DNA of 64,000 nucleotides from the NCBI RefSeq assembly GCF_003208655.1, contig NZ_QKLU01000003.1, positions 1 to 64,000 of the forward strand. The letters are read 5' to 3'. Every line of letters begins with the position of its first letter. The stretch's first letter is position 1. The DNA is from Pedobacter nutrimenti (GTDB lineage: Bacteria; Bacteroidota; Bacteroidia; Sphingobacteriales; Sphingobacteriaceae). The notes beneath the pieces are model-generated. The model was not told where the DNA came from. It ran no database searches and saw nothing but the letters and a program-made list of their open reading frames with translations. The position numbers and the translations under genes are program-made. This document shows, piece by piece, positions 50,723 to 59,559 of the stretch.

Positions 50723-52681
50723 TTACTCTTTTAGCCCTCCTTTACTATATAAATAATAGGCTGTCTGGTAATAGGCAATCGCCTCATTGATCAGTTGCTG
50801 AGAAACTTTTTCCTTCCTTTGTTCGTTTGTTGATCTGTTGTAAAAAGCGGATTCAACTTTCCTGCGAGGACTTAAAATGACCAAACTGTCATTCTTCATA
50901 AAACCCAACTTCTGATAAGTGGCAATCATTGTCCTGGGAACATAAGTACTGTCCAGTACATTTTTGCCATAATTATTATTGATGTATGACCAGTTCAGTA
51001 AGGAAAATAAAGTGGGATAAAGGTCTATCTGCGAACAGATCTTATCTATACGAGTTGGCCTACTATTCGGTATATTATAGACTAATGCGGGGATATGATA
51101 TTTCGCTACATCGATCTCGTTCTTACCGGCACTACTTGCACAATGGTCCGCTATAAAAATAAATATGGTATTGGAGAACCATGGCTTTGATTTGGCCTGT
51201 TTTAGAAATTGACCAATTGCAAAATCAGTGTATTTTACCGCGCCGTCTCTGCCAGAACCAGAGGGAATGTCAATTTTTCTTTCAGGATAAGTGAACGGCC
51301 TATGGTTGGAGGTGGTCATTACAAAATTGTAAAATGACTGCTTAGCCGTAAATTTTGCATCGGCATCCTTAAGTACTGCACCAAATAAATCTTGATCGCA
51401 GATTCCCCAGGCATTTTCAAAATTGACCTCGTTGTCGGGTATCATCGTTCTTCTTGTTTTGTAATCATCACCAATGGCGAGTTTCCTGCCCCTGTCCACA
51501 ATGTCAAACCCATTACTGCCAAAATATTGGTTCATGTTATCGAAATAACCGTCGCCTCCATAAAAGAACGTTGTTTGATAGCCTTTGGTTCTGAAAATGC
51601 TGCCAATAGTGCTCAATTGTTTATTCTTTTCCCTCCGGACTATACTGTTTCCGGGGGTTGGGGGTACAGCCAGTGTTAATGCCTCCATTCCCCGTACTGT
51701 CCTTGTGCCGGTGGCATACATATTCGTAAAGAATAAGCTATGATCTGCCAGAGAATCCAATACTGGGGTAATTTTCCGTTCATTCCCAAATTTCCCCATA
51801 AAATCTGCGCTAAAGCTTTCCAGTACAACCATGATTACATTAGGTAATTGTTGTTCACCGCCTAACGGTTTGATGTTTTTTCTAATCGACTGTAAGTTAC
51901 CTGTATATCTGGAGCCTGACTCCTTAAGTAAACTCCGGGTAATGGCAAAAGCCTGCTCATTACTCAATAGTGAATAAAACTGTTCATAATTGAGTTCATT
52001 GTTTTTGAAAGCCGAAAAGAAGGAATAAATTCCCGCCTTAGATAGTTCATTCTGATATCGGTTTTCACTTTTTTCCGCCCAGCTATTGTTTATGTACAAT
52101 GCGTAAACAGCAATCAATAAACCCATGATCAGCGAATGGATAAGTCGCCATTTGAACCTTGTGTTGGATTTGAAACTGTCACTAAAATTGTTGGTCCTGA
52201 TCAGTAGAACCATAACTGCAATAGTAATGGCAACTACACCAGAAATTAGGTAGGGCAAAGGGTAAGATTCATTGATATTATTAACAACCTCATGCGTATA
52301 GATCAGATAGTCAACAGCAATAAAATTAAACCTACTTTCAAACTCTCCCCAAAAGGTGAACTCCGCAAAAAAGGAGAACACAGAGATTAAGATCATTAAA
52401 AAGACAATTATATAACTGACAACCTTATTAAAAGATGAGCGGTTTAACTTCTGAGGCAGTAATAATAGATAAATTGCATACAAGAGGCCAAAATATAAAA
52501 CTACTCCAAAGTCAAAAATCAAACCTTTCGTAAATATACTTAAGGCGCTTTTTAAAGTCAATTCGGTATCTTTAAGCGAGACATAAATAAAAGCAATACG
52601 TAGCGATATCGATGCGGTTATGAAAAACACCGCAAACGCATAAAGTACCGCATACCGGCTTTTCAACGGGTTAAAAATCAT
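50723..52681 (-). CDS. LtaS-like sulfatase-fold membrane protein
   Basis: A 652-residue protein with five membrane helices in the first 210 residues and a periplasmic alkaline-phosphatase-superfamily domain (about 275-560). The likely nucleophile Thr is in ATGTRTVRGMEAL, metal ligands include the Glu of VVLESFSADFMG and the Asp-His of FIADHCASS. Relatives are LtaS-like phosphoglycerol or phosphoethanolamine transferases. In a Gram-negative with metal-resistance genes, modification of surface lipids or glycans is plausible. A hairpin separates it from the upstream efflux genes. Confidence 0.85.
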   Translation of the reverse strand: MIFNPLKSRYAVLYAFAVFFITASISLRIAFIYVSLKDTELTLKSALSIFTKGLIFDFGVVLYFGLLYAIYLLLLPQKLNRSSFNKVVSYIIVFLMILISVFSFFAEFTFWGEFESRFNFIAVDYLIYTHEVVNNINESYPLPYLISGVVAITIAVMVLLIRTNNFSDSFKSNTRFKWRLIHSLIMGLLIAVYALYINNSWAEKSENRYQNELSKAGIYSFFSAFKNNELNYEQFYSLLSNEQAFAITRSLLKESGSRYTGNLQSIRKNIKPLGGEQQLPNVIMVVLESFSADFMGKFGNERKITPVLDSLADHSLFFTNMYATGTRTVRGMEALTLAVPPTPGNSIVRREKNKQLSTIGSIFRTKGYQTTFFYGGDGYFDNMNQYFGSNGFDIVDRGRKLAIGDDYKTRRTMIPDNEVNFENAWGICDQDLFGAVLKDADAKFTAKQSFYNFVMTTSNHRPFTYPERKIDIPSGSGRDGAVKYTDFAIGQFLKQAKSKPWFSNTIFIFIADHCASSAGKNEIDVAKYHIPALVYNIPNSRPTRIDKICSQIDLYPTLFSLLNWSYINNNYGKNVLDSTYVPRTMIATYQKLGFMKNDSLVILSPRRKVESAFYNRSTNEQRKEKVSQQLINEAIAYYQTAYYLYSKGGLKE

Positions 52682-52709
52682 AAGCCATTTTTTAAATTAG
52701 GGTACATAG

Positions 52710-52742
52710 AAATTATGTGCGCAGATTTGCTGCACATAATTT
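52710..52742 (-). terminator. Hairpin between the cusB-like and LtaS-like genes
   Basis: A perfect 11-bp stem (52710-52720 with 52732-52742) with an 11-base loop; the minus-strand 3' arm ends in TTT. It probably ends or reduces the efflux transcript before the LtaS-like gene. Confidence 0.65.
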
Positions 52743-52775
52743 CATTCTATTTACTTAGTTCTTTTTGAGTATTTT

Positions 52776-54053
52776 CTAATGCCCCTCATGTTCTTCGCTA
52801 TTTTTCAATTTCGATAGCAGATCGTAAGCTCCCGTTAAAACAACCTTTCCTTTAAGATCCATACCTTTTGGCAATTCCAACTGTATATATCCGCCATCAC
52901 TGGTTCCAGTAGTAACTTCCAGAATCTCAAAGTGAAAGGATTCTCCTTCAGCTTCTTTTTCATGCTCTGATTCCTTTGGATCATGCTTATGTCCCGTTTC
53001 ATTTTTTTCTTTTGCATGGCCGGCCTCTTTTCCTGCCGCTTTTGCAATGAAAATGTATTTTTTATTCTGGAAATCAACTACAGCACTGAGTGGTAAGGCC
53101 ATAGCTTGGGTGGTACCGGCCTCGATATAAGCTTTTAAATAAGTACCCGGAATAAAATTTTTGCTTCCTTTGGCAATTGCGTGTACAGTAACGGTTTTGT
53201 CTGTTGCAATTTCCTTTCCTACCAGCTGAACTACGGCCCGCTGTTGAATGGTATCGGGATCATTCGCTAAGATAAATCTTACGCCTTGTCCCGGTTTCAC
53301 TTTGTCCACATCTTTTTCAAAGACCTTTAACTCAACGTGCAGGTTTGAATTGTCTACAATTTCAAACATGACATCATTAGGGTTTATGAATTTCCCGCTA
53401 TTCACATTTACCTTGGTCACATAACCGCTGATTGGTGCGTAGATATTTATCTCACTTCTGATATTCGTAGGAGACAAGCTGCCGGGATTGATGTTGATCA
53501 GGCGTAGGCGTTGCTTTAATGCATTTTCTCTGGCCTGGATGATCTGATACTGGGATTTTGCCTGTTGCAGGGTTTTTTGTGAATTTACATTCTGACTTGC
53601 AAGCGTCTGCTGACGTTTGTACTCCGAATCGGCTAATTCCAGCTGGCTTTTGCTTTCCAGATAATCTTGCTGAAGCTGTACATATTCCTGGTTTTGAAGC
53701 ACAGCTATCACTTGTCCTTTGCTAACGCTACTGCCTTGCAAAAGTGGTGTTGACCTTACTATGCCGCCCATTTGGGTGGTGATACTTACTAAATTCTGCG
53801 GTGGAACATCGATGTAACCATTAACTTTTAAAAGTCCGCTTAATGACTTCAATTCAGGTGAGCCTAAGGTCACACCAATTGCTTTATATTGTGATTGGGT
53901 AATCTCCACTGAATTCTCATTTTCCTCATGGGCTTCTTCTGCCGGGGCTGCTGTTGCCTCAGTTTCCTTCTTATTTCCACCACAAGAGGCGATTAAAATA
54001 GCCAAGAGCAGTACTGAAGTGATACGTGTGATATTATGAATTGTCTTTTTCAT
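52776..54053 (-). CDS. cusB: Cus/Czc-type periplasmic adaptor lipoprotein
   Basis: A 425-residue membrane-fusion protein with lipobox LLAILIASC (Cys24). It follows the HlyD/CusB order: barrel-sandwich half (NLVSITTQMGGIVRSTPLLQGSSVSKGQ), a coiled coil (about 125-185), lipoyl half (INIYAPISGYVTKVNVNSGKFI), beta barrel and membrane-proximal domain. Two His/Glu-rich stretches (near 40-48 and 340-372) are extra metal ligands. It is 10 bases after the CusA-TolC fusion gene and forms the tripartite pump with it. Confidence 0.93.
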   Translation of the reverse strand: MKKTIHNITRITSVLLLAILIASCGGNKKETEATAAPAEEAHEENENSVEITQSQYKAIGVTLGSPELKSLSGLLKVNGYIDVPPQNLVSITTQMGGIVRSTPLLQGSSVSKGQVIAVLQNQEYVQLQQDYLESKSQLELADSEYKRQQTLASQNVNSQKTLQQAKSQYQIIQARENALKQRLRLININPGSLSPTNIRSEINIYAPISGYVTKVNVNSGKFINPNDVMFEIVDNSNLHVELKVFEKDVDKVKPGQGVRFILANDPDTIQQRAVVQLVGKEIATDKTVTVHAIAKGSKNFIPGTYLKAYIEAGTTQAMALPLSAVVDFQNKKYIFIAKAAGKEAGHAKEKNETGHKHDPKESEHEKEAEGESFHFEILEVTTGTSDGGYIQLELPKGMDLKGKVVLTGAYDLLSKLKNSEEHEGH

Positions 54054-54063
54054 TTCTTATTGA

Positions 54064-57000
54064 TTATATACCCATAAGGTATTGAAGTGTGTAAACTGAT
54101 TGATTGTATTGATTGATGGCCTGCAGGTAATTAAACCGGATCTCTGAATAAGTACGTAAGGCCTGCAAGTATTCTACATAACCAATTTCACCATTTTGAA
54201 AAGCGATTTGTGATTGCTTTAGAATTAGATTCACATTGGGTAAAGCACTCTTTTTGTAATAGTCAATACTTCTTGCGTTTTTCTGTAAATCCTGATATGC
54301 CTGTTTATACTGCCCTTGAAGATTAGTTTCAAATAAGTTAAATTGGCTTTCCGCAACTTGCTTTTCTATTCTTGCTGCTTTGATACGTGATGAAAAAGGT
54401 TTAAAGAAAATTGGAAGGGAAATGCCGGCCTGAACGCCTTGAAACCTTTTACTGCCACTAAAATACTGGTCATTTCCGTTGACATTCTGCGTTCCGATAA
54501 TTGACTGGTTAAAATAACCGACGGTAAAATCAGGGCCTGAACGTGCTTTTTCTAATGCAAGAGCCTTATCTGCGACAACAATCTGCTGTTTTTGCAACGC
54601 AAGCAGAGGATTAGCTGAAATTGCACTGTCTAATGCCAAGTTATTGTATTCGTCTTGCTTAAACTGGTCTTTCGCAATTTCAATAATATCCTGTGAATTG
54701 AGCAGTCTTTGCAGCTCAGCTGTGTAGGCGAGAATATCAGATCGGTTCTTACTCATCTGGTTTAACACTTCATTATATTGGGTTTCGGCAGTGGTACTTT
54801 CCAATAAATTGGTTTCACCTGCTTTGTAGCGCAATGATGCTGCCTTTGCAAAATTACTGTATACAGAATCCTGGCTTTTATATAAGTCCTGTAATGCAAC
54901 AAAGTATGCCAGTTGCGTATATGCACTTTTCACTTGATAACTCAGTTCTTTTTGGGTAACAGCCAGATTAATTTCGGCACTTTTGATTCGGGCATCGTAT
55001 AGACCTCTCTGGTTTTTGAATACCCCAGGGTTTGGGATACTTTGGGATACACTGAAATTATTGTCTTTTCGTATGCTGTTAAACTGGCCATATTGGATAT
55101 CGAAACTTGTTTTGCCCAGGTCAGTTGAACTTCCTCTTAAGGCCTGTTGCTGGTTAATCTGCAATCCTGAAGATTTTACTGCCTGGTTGTTTTTAATGGC
55201 CGTTTCAATCGCCTGGGTCATGGTTAAAGTTTGTCCAGGTATCTGCGCTTTTGCAGTTGGGCTAAAGAACAACAGGCAACTGATGATGATTGCAATTGCA
55301 GTCGCAGGAATAGACTTTGTTTTGCCCTTCCAGCTTTCAAAATAAGTATATAACACGGGTAATACAATAAGGGTTAAAATTGTTGAGGTAAGCAGACCGC
55401 CAATCACAACTGTGGCAAGAGGCTTTTGTACTTCCGCACCTGCGGCTGTTGAAATGGCCATTGGCAGGAATCCAAGGGAAGCCACAGTGGCAGTCATTAG
55501 TACTGGCCTTAACCTCAGCTCTGTTCCTTTCAGTACAATTTCGTTCAAGGTATATTTTCCTATTTTTTTGAGCCTGTTAAATTCAGTGATCAGCACGATC
55601 CCGTTAAGTACAGCAACCCCAAAAAGTGCAATAAAACCAACACCCGCCGAAATACTGAACGGCATGCCTCTTAGCAGTAGAGCGAAGATGCCACCGATAG
55701 CGGCCATTGGGATGGCAGAAAAGATCAGCAAGGACTGTTTAATAGAACCAAAAGAAAAATACAATAACAACAGGATGAGTAACAAAGCTACGGGTACTGC
55801 TACTGATAATCTTTTGGTTGCTTCTCTAAGATTTTCAAACTGACCGCCATAGGTAATATAATAACCGGCCGGCAACTTAACCTGCTGCTCTATTTTAGTC
55901 TGTATTTCCTCAACCACACTGGCAATATCGCGACCGCGTACATTTAAACCGACAATAATACGTCGCTTGGTGTCCTCACGCTGGATCTGGTTCGGGCCAA
56001 TTTTAAACTCTACATCAGCAAGTTGCTCCAATGGTACCTGATTGCCATTTGGTGCAGTAACAAATACATTCTTAACGTCATCAATACCCTGACGGTTTTC
56101 CTGAGACAGGCGAACTACCATGTCGTAACGCTGTTCTCCCTCGTAAACCAGCCCCGCTGATTGTCCGGCAAATGCTGCATTTAAAGCCTGGTTCACAGTC
56201 TCTACACTTAATCCGTATTGTGCAATTCGATCTCTGTTTATTTTAACTACTATCTGGGGAAGACCTTCGGCTTGCTCCAGGTATAAGTCTTTGGCACCTT
56301 CGACCGAAGAAACAATGCTCCCGATTTTTTTAGAAAAATCCGTTAATGCAGTCAAGTCATCACCAAATATTTTAATACCAATGTCCTGTCTGACACCAGA
56401 TATAAGTTCATTGGAGCGTAACTGAATGGGCTGGGAGAAGCCAAAACTCACACCCGCCACCTCTTTGAGGGCGTCACTCATCATTTCAGTTAGTTCTTCG
56501 CGGGTCTTAGCACTTGTCCATTCCTTTTTGTCTTTTAGGATGATGGTCAAGTCACAAGCCTCCATCGGCATCGGATCCGTAGGAATCTCAGCAGCGCCAA
56601 TCTTGCCAACCACTTCTTTTACTTCCGGAAACTTTTTCACTAGAATGGCTGATGCCTGGTTCACTTTATCAATCGTCTGGGATAGGGAACTTCCTGTTAG
56701 TAATCTGGTCTCAACTGCAAAATCACCTTCCTCCAGATTTGGGATAAATTCTCCACCCATTCGGCTAAAGACGAATAGACTGACAACCAATAATGCGATA
56801 GAGGTAATCGTCACAGCCATTCTGCGTTTTAATGCACCTTTGATCATTGGGTGATAGTATTTGTGGAAGAAATCCATCATACGATCAGAAAAGTTTCTTT
56901 TGTGGGTTGGGTTTTTGCTCAAAAATAATGCAGATACCATAGGGACATACGTCATAGAGAGTAAAAATGCACCCAGGATTGCAAAGGAAACCGTTTGGGC

Positions 57001-58437
57001 CATCGGGCCAAACATTTTACCTTCAATACCTACCAATGCAAGGATAGGGAGGTAAACGATCAAAATGATGATCTCCCCAAAAGCAGCAGCAGACCTGATT
57101 TTTACAGCAGATTCATATACTTCTTTGTCCATTTCCTCCTGAGTCATTCTGCCTGCTTTACGCATGCCTAGGTGGTGCATCGTGGCCTCTACAATAATTA
57201 CGGCTCCATCAACGATCAGACCAAAGTCAATTGCACCCAGGCTCATTAGGTTTCCTGATACCCCGAACAGGTTCATCATGGAAATGGCAAACAGCATCGC
57301 CAGCGGAATCACTGAGGCAACGACCAGTCCGGCCCGGAAGTTTCCAAGGAACAGTACCAATACAAAGATTACAATTAACGCGCCTTCAATCAGGTTCTTA
57401 GCGACTGTGCCCATTGCTCTATCTACCAAAGCGCTCCGGTCAAGGAATGGTTCTACGACCACCCCTTCAGGAAGTGTTTTGCTGATCCTCTCTATTTTGA
57501 GCTTAACTTGTTTTACTACGTTATTTGCATTGGCGCCTTTAAGCATCATTACGATACCACCAACCGCTTCTCCTTGTGCCTCAGGTGTAGCACGGGTAAG
57601 TGCCCCATAACGAATAGAATTGCCAATCTGGACGTTTGCAATATCCCTGATTAGTACTGGTATACCACTTGGACTATTTTTAACTACGATCTTGTTAATA
57701 TCAGAGATACTGCCTACGAATCCTTCACTTCGGATGAAGTATGCATTAGGTTTTTTATCAATATAAGCGCCACCCGTGTTTTGATTATTCTGTTCTAATG
57801 AAGTGAAGACGTCATTAATACTTAAGTTAAAGCTTCTTAACTTATCAGGATCCAGCGCAATTTCATATTGTTTTAATAAGCCGCCGAAGCTGTTCACCTC
57901 TGCAATGCCGGGTGTGCCTAAAAGTTGCTTTCTTACAATCCAGTCCTGAATGCTTCTAAGTTCAAGTGCAGTATATTTTTTCTCAAATCCCGGCTTGGCA
58001 TGGATCACGTATTGATATATCTCACCAAGACCAGTCGATATAGGTGAGATCTCAGGGTTTCCCAAACCGCCGGGAATATTATTTTTAGCCTCAGCTAACT
58101 TTTCATTAACCTGTTGACGTGCCCAGTAAATATCTACGTCATCGTGGAACACAATGGTCACTACGGATAATCCGAACCTTGATATGGAACGAACCTGCTG
58201 TATTTCAGGAATAGTAGACATGGACTGTTCTACCGGATAGGATATTAAGCGTTCTATTTCCTGGCTGGCCAGTGAAGGGCTTAAAGTAATAACTTGCACC
58301 TGATTGTTTGTAATATCAGGTACTGCATCTATAGGAAGCTGTTTAAGGGAATAAATACCCCAGGCAATTAATGCAAGGGTAAACAGTCCAATAACAAGCT
58401 TGTTCTGTATAGAAAACTGAATGATTTTTTTCAGCAT
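54064..58437 (-). CDS. cusA: CusA/CzcA heavy-metal RND pump fused to a TolC-like outer-membrane factor
   Basis: A 1457-residue protein. Residues 1 to about 1040 are a heavy-metal RND pump (QNKLVIGLFTLALIAWGIYSLKQLPIDAVPDITNNQVQV at the start, DFGLIVDGAVIIVEA in TM4 with the proton-relay acidic residue). A hydrophobic segment near 1045-1062 (AIIISCLLFFSPTAKAQ) looks like a retained signal peptide, and about 1070-1457 is a TolC/OEP domain (MTQAIETAIKNNQAV). The fusion is a known arrangement in Bacteroidetes. Cu+/Ag+ or Co/Zn/Cd specificity cannot be decided here. It is preceded by a DUF6660 gene and followed by cusB. Confidence 0.95.
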   Translation of the reverse strand: MLKKIIQFSIQNKLVIGLFTLALIAWGIYSLKQLPIDAVPDITNNQVQVITLSPSLASQEIERLISYPVEQSMSTIPEIQQVRSISRFGLSVVTIVFHDDVDIYWARQQVNEKLAEAKNNIPGGLGNPEISPISTGLGEIYQYVIHAKPGFEKKYTALELRSIQDWIVRKQLLGTPGIAEVNSFGGLLKQYEIALDPDKLRSFNLSINDVFTSLEQNNQNTGGAYIDKKPNAYFIRSEGFVGSISDINKIVVKNSPSGIPVLIRDIANVQIGNSIRYGALTRATPEAQGEAVGGIVMMLKGANANNVVKQVKLKIERISKTLPEGVVVEPFLDRSALVDRAMGTVAKNLIEGALIVIFVLVLFLGNFRAGLVVASVIPLAMLFAISMMNLFGVSGNLMSLGAIDFGLIVDGAVIIVEATMHHLGMRKAGRMTQEEMDKEVYESAVKIRSAAAFGEIIILIVYLPILALVGIEGKMFGPMAQTVSFAILGAFLLSMTYVPMVSALFLSKNPTHKRNFSDRMMDFFHKYYHPMIKGALKRRMAVTITSIALLVVSLFVFSRMGGEFIPNLEEGDFAVETRLLTGSSLSQTIDKVNQASAILVKKFPEVKEVVGKIGAAEIPTDPMPMEACDLTIILKDKKEWTSAKTREELTEMMSDALKEVAGVSFGFSQPIQLRSNELISGVRQDIGIKIFGDDLTALTDFSKKIGSIVSSVEGAKDLYLEQAEGLPQIVVKINRDRIAQYGLSVETVNQALNAAFAGQSAGLVYEGEQRYDMVVRLSQENRQGIDDVKNVFVTAPNGNQVPLEQLADVEFKIGPNQIQREDTKRRIIVGLNVRGRDIASVVEEIQTKIEQQVKLPAGYYITYGGQFENLREATKRLSVAVPVALLLILLLLYFSFGSIKQSLLIFSAIPMAAIGGIFALLLRGMPFSISAGVGFIALFGVAVLNGIVLITEFNRLKKIGKYTLNEIVLKGTELRLRPVLMTATVASLGFLPMAISTAAGAEVQKPLATVVIGGLLTSTILTLIVLPVLYTYFESWKGKTKSIPATAIAIIISCLLFFSPTAKAQIPGQTLTMTQAIETAIKNNQAVKSSGLQINQQQALRGSSTDLGKTSFDIQYGQFNSIRKDNNFSVSQSIPNPGVFKNQRGLYDARIKSAEINLAVTQKELSYQVKSAYTQLAYFVALQDLYKSQDSVYSNFAKAASLRYKAGETNLLESTTAETQYNEVLNQMSKNRSDILAYTAELQRLLNSQDIIEIAKDQFKQDEYNNLALDSAISANPLLALQKQQIVVADKALALEKARSGPDFTVGYFNQSIIGTQNVNGNDQYFSGSKRFQGVQAGISLPIFFKPFSSRIKAARIEKQVAESQFNLFETNLQGQYKQAYQDLQKNARSIDYYKKSALPNVNLILKQSQIAFQNGEIGYVEYLQALRTYSEIRFNYLQAINQYNQSVYTLQYLMGI

Positions 58438-58530
58438 CGAATTAAAATTATGTTAGATAAAAAACTAATTAATGCATAGTCGACAACACTTCATGAGAAA
58501 TGAACCGCAAGCAATAACATGATGATTTAA

Positions 58531-58848
58531 CTAACTTAATTGAGGCGGTTGCCAAATGGAAAGAGAAACGGAAGCTGCATTGGCCGAATATAAATCAACA
58601 TATTCCTTTTTCAATATTAAGGATATGGTTTTTATATGCACAACTTGATTGATTGGTATAGGTGTATTGCAGCAGGAGCAAGAACAAAATGGAGAACAGG
58701 AATCAAGATCAGATTTTGAATGGCCGTCGTCTGCTATAGTTTTAGAAATTCTATTTGTTACAGTAGCTCTGGAATTGTTCATATCCTTACAAGGCACGAA
58801 ATTCATGACAAGGATGATAATAACAATAAGCCAGTTAACTATTTTCAC
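58531..58848 (-). CDS. DUF6660-like cysteine-rich exported protein
   Basis: A 105-residue protein with an N-terminal signal (IVNWLIVIIILVMNFVPC) and a Cys cluster CSPFCSCSCC (about 51-60). This pattern is typical of DUF6660 proteins placed in front of Bacteroidetes cus-type genes. It likely binds Cu+ or similar thiophilic metals in the periplasm. It is the first gene of the cus operon (94-base gap to cusA). A broken second copy lies at 63296. Confidence 0.75.
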   Translation of the reverse strand: MKIVNWLIVIIILVMNFVPCKDMNNSRATVTNRISKTIADDGHSKSDLDSCSPFCSCSCCNTPIPINQVVHIKTISLILKKEYVDLYSANAASVSLSIWQPPQLS

Positions 58849-58953
58849 AAAAAAATATTTTTTCCAAATGTATAAAAATATAATTCAGTATTACAAGAGA
58901 AAAATAAAATTTTTGCATCTATTGTTGAAGGTAGGATAAATCGTGTAATTTGA

Positions 58954-59130
58954 AGACGTATTGAAGAGATCCGGATATTATTTGCTAGGAACTCCAAAAG
59001 CATTGCTTATGGGGAAGGACAAGCTGTTGTAAAATTTGATTCTACGCAGATTTCTTTAGCACAATTGGAAGAGGCAGTAGAGAAAGAAACAGGTTATAAA
59101 ATCATAAATAAATCAACCAATGACAACTAA
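58954..59130 (+). pseudogene. Truncated heavy-metal-associated (HMA) domain remnant
   Basis: A frame after a stop at 58951-58953, without a start codon, reads GEGQAVVKFDSTQISLAQLE near 59013 and ends with ETGYKIIN...N at 59128. This is the C-terminal half of an HMA/MerP-like domain; the metal-binding CxxC half is missing. It overlaps the next gene by 11 bases. Probably the rest of a metal-uptake protein (MerTP-like) that was deleted. Confidence 0.55.
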
Positions 59131-59335
59131 AGCAATAATACTAGAATCTACCATAACTTGCCCTGTTTGCCAACATCAAAAAATGGAGATAATGCCGACA
59201 GATTCTTGCCAGTACTTCTATGAATGCGAAAAATGCAAGACAAGATTAAAACCTCAAGATGGAGACTGCTGTGTGTTCTGTAGCTATGGGACAGTTCCAT
59301 GTCCCCCAATACAAGAAAACAAATCGTGTTGCTGA
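59120..59335 (+). CDS. GDCCVxC-domain small metal-binding protein
   Basis: A 71-residue protein with 11 cysteines: a zinc-ribbon-like pair CPVC (14-17) and CEKC (36-39), then GDCCVFCSYGTVPCPPIQ (48-65) and a terminal CC. The GDCCVFC block is the signature of the GDCCVxC transporter-component family, usually beside mercury-type transporters. Here only a truncated HMA fragment is left upstream, so the transporter it served seems lost. Confidence 0.8.
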   Translation: MTTKAIILESTITCPVCQHQKMEIMPTDSCQYFYECEKCKTRLKPQDGDCCVFCSYGTVPCPPIQENKSCC

Positions 59336-59375
59336 AATTCTGTAGAGGTGTAACAAACTCGTAGGAAAAAACAAC

Positions 59376-59530
59376 ATGGCGGCGAAGTCAAATCGTGGGG
59401 ACAAAAAGAAGAATTTAAAAATGTCAATTACTTTCTTAGACATTATTTTTTTATTCTTCTATACCATTTCGATTCAAGTATGGTTTTTGGCGCGTATGCG
59501 TACTTCGCCCTGTTAAATAATGTAAATTGA
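59376..59530 (+). pseudogene. Frameshifted small basic membrane protein
   Basis: ATG 59376 starts SNRGDKKKNLKMSITFLDII and the frame stops at 59514. In the phase of 59477 the sequence continues SMVFGAYAYFALLNNVN, stopping at 59528-59530. Joined, the two parts align with the intact 68-residue protein at 45135 (KKRKKYAITLMDIIFYFF...SVVVFGAYAHI). One indel near 59470 breaks this copy, unless it is a sequencing error or programmed slip. Confidence 0.55.
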
Positions 59531-59559
59531 TTTTGGCTATTTCATTTTCAAAGTTCCAA

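Noticed and set aside
55412..57610. Several long plus-strand frames opposite the CusA gene
   Set aside because: Antisense frames of a high-confidence gene; no motif or start context supports them.
58649..58939. 96-codon plus-strand frame opposite the DUF6660-like gene
   Set aside because: The minus-strand gene has a signal peptide and Cys cluster typical of its family; the plus frame is not protein-like.
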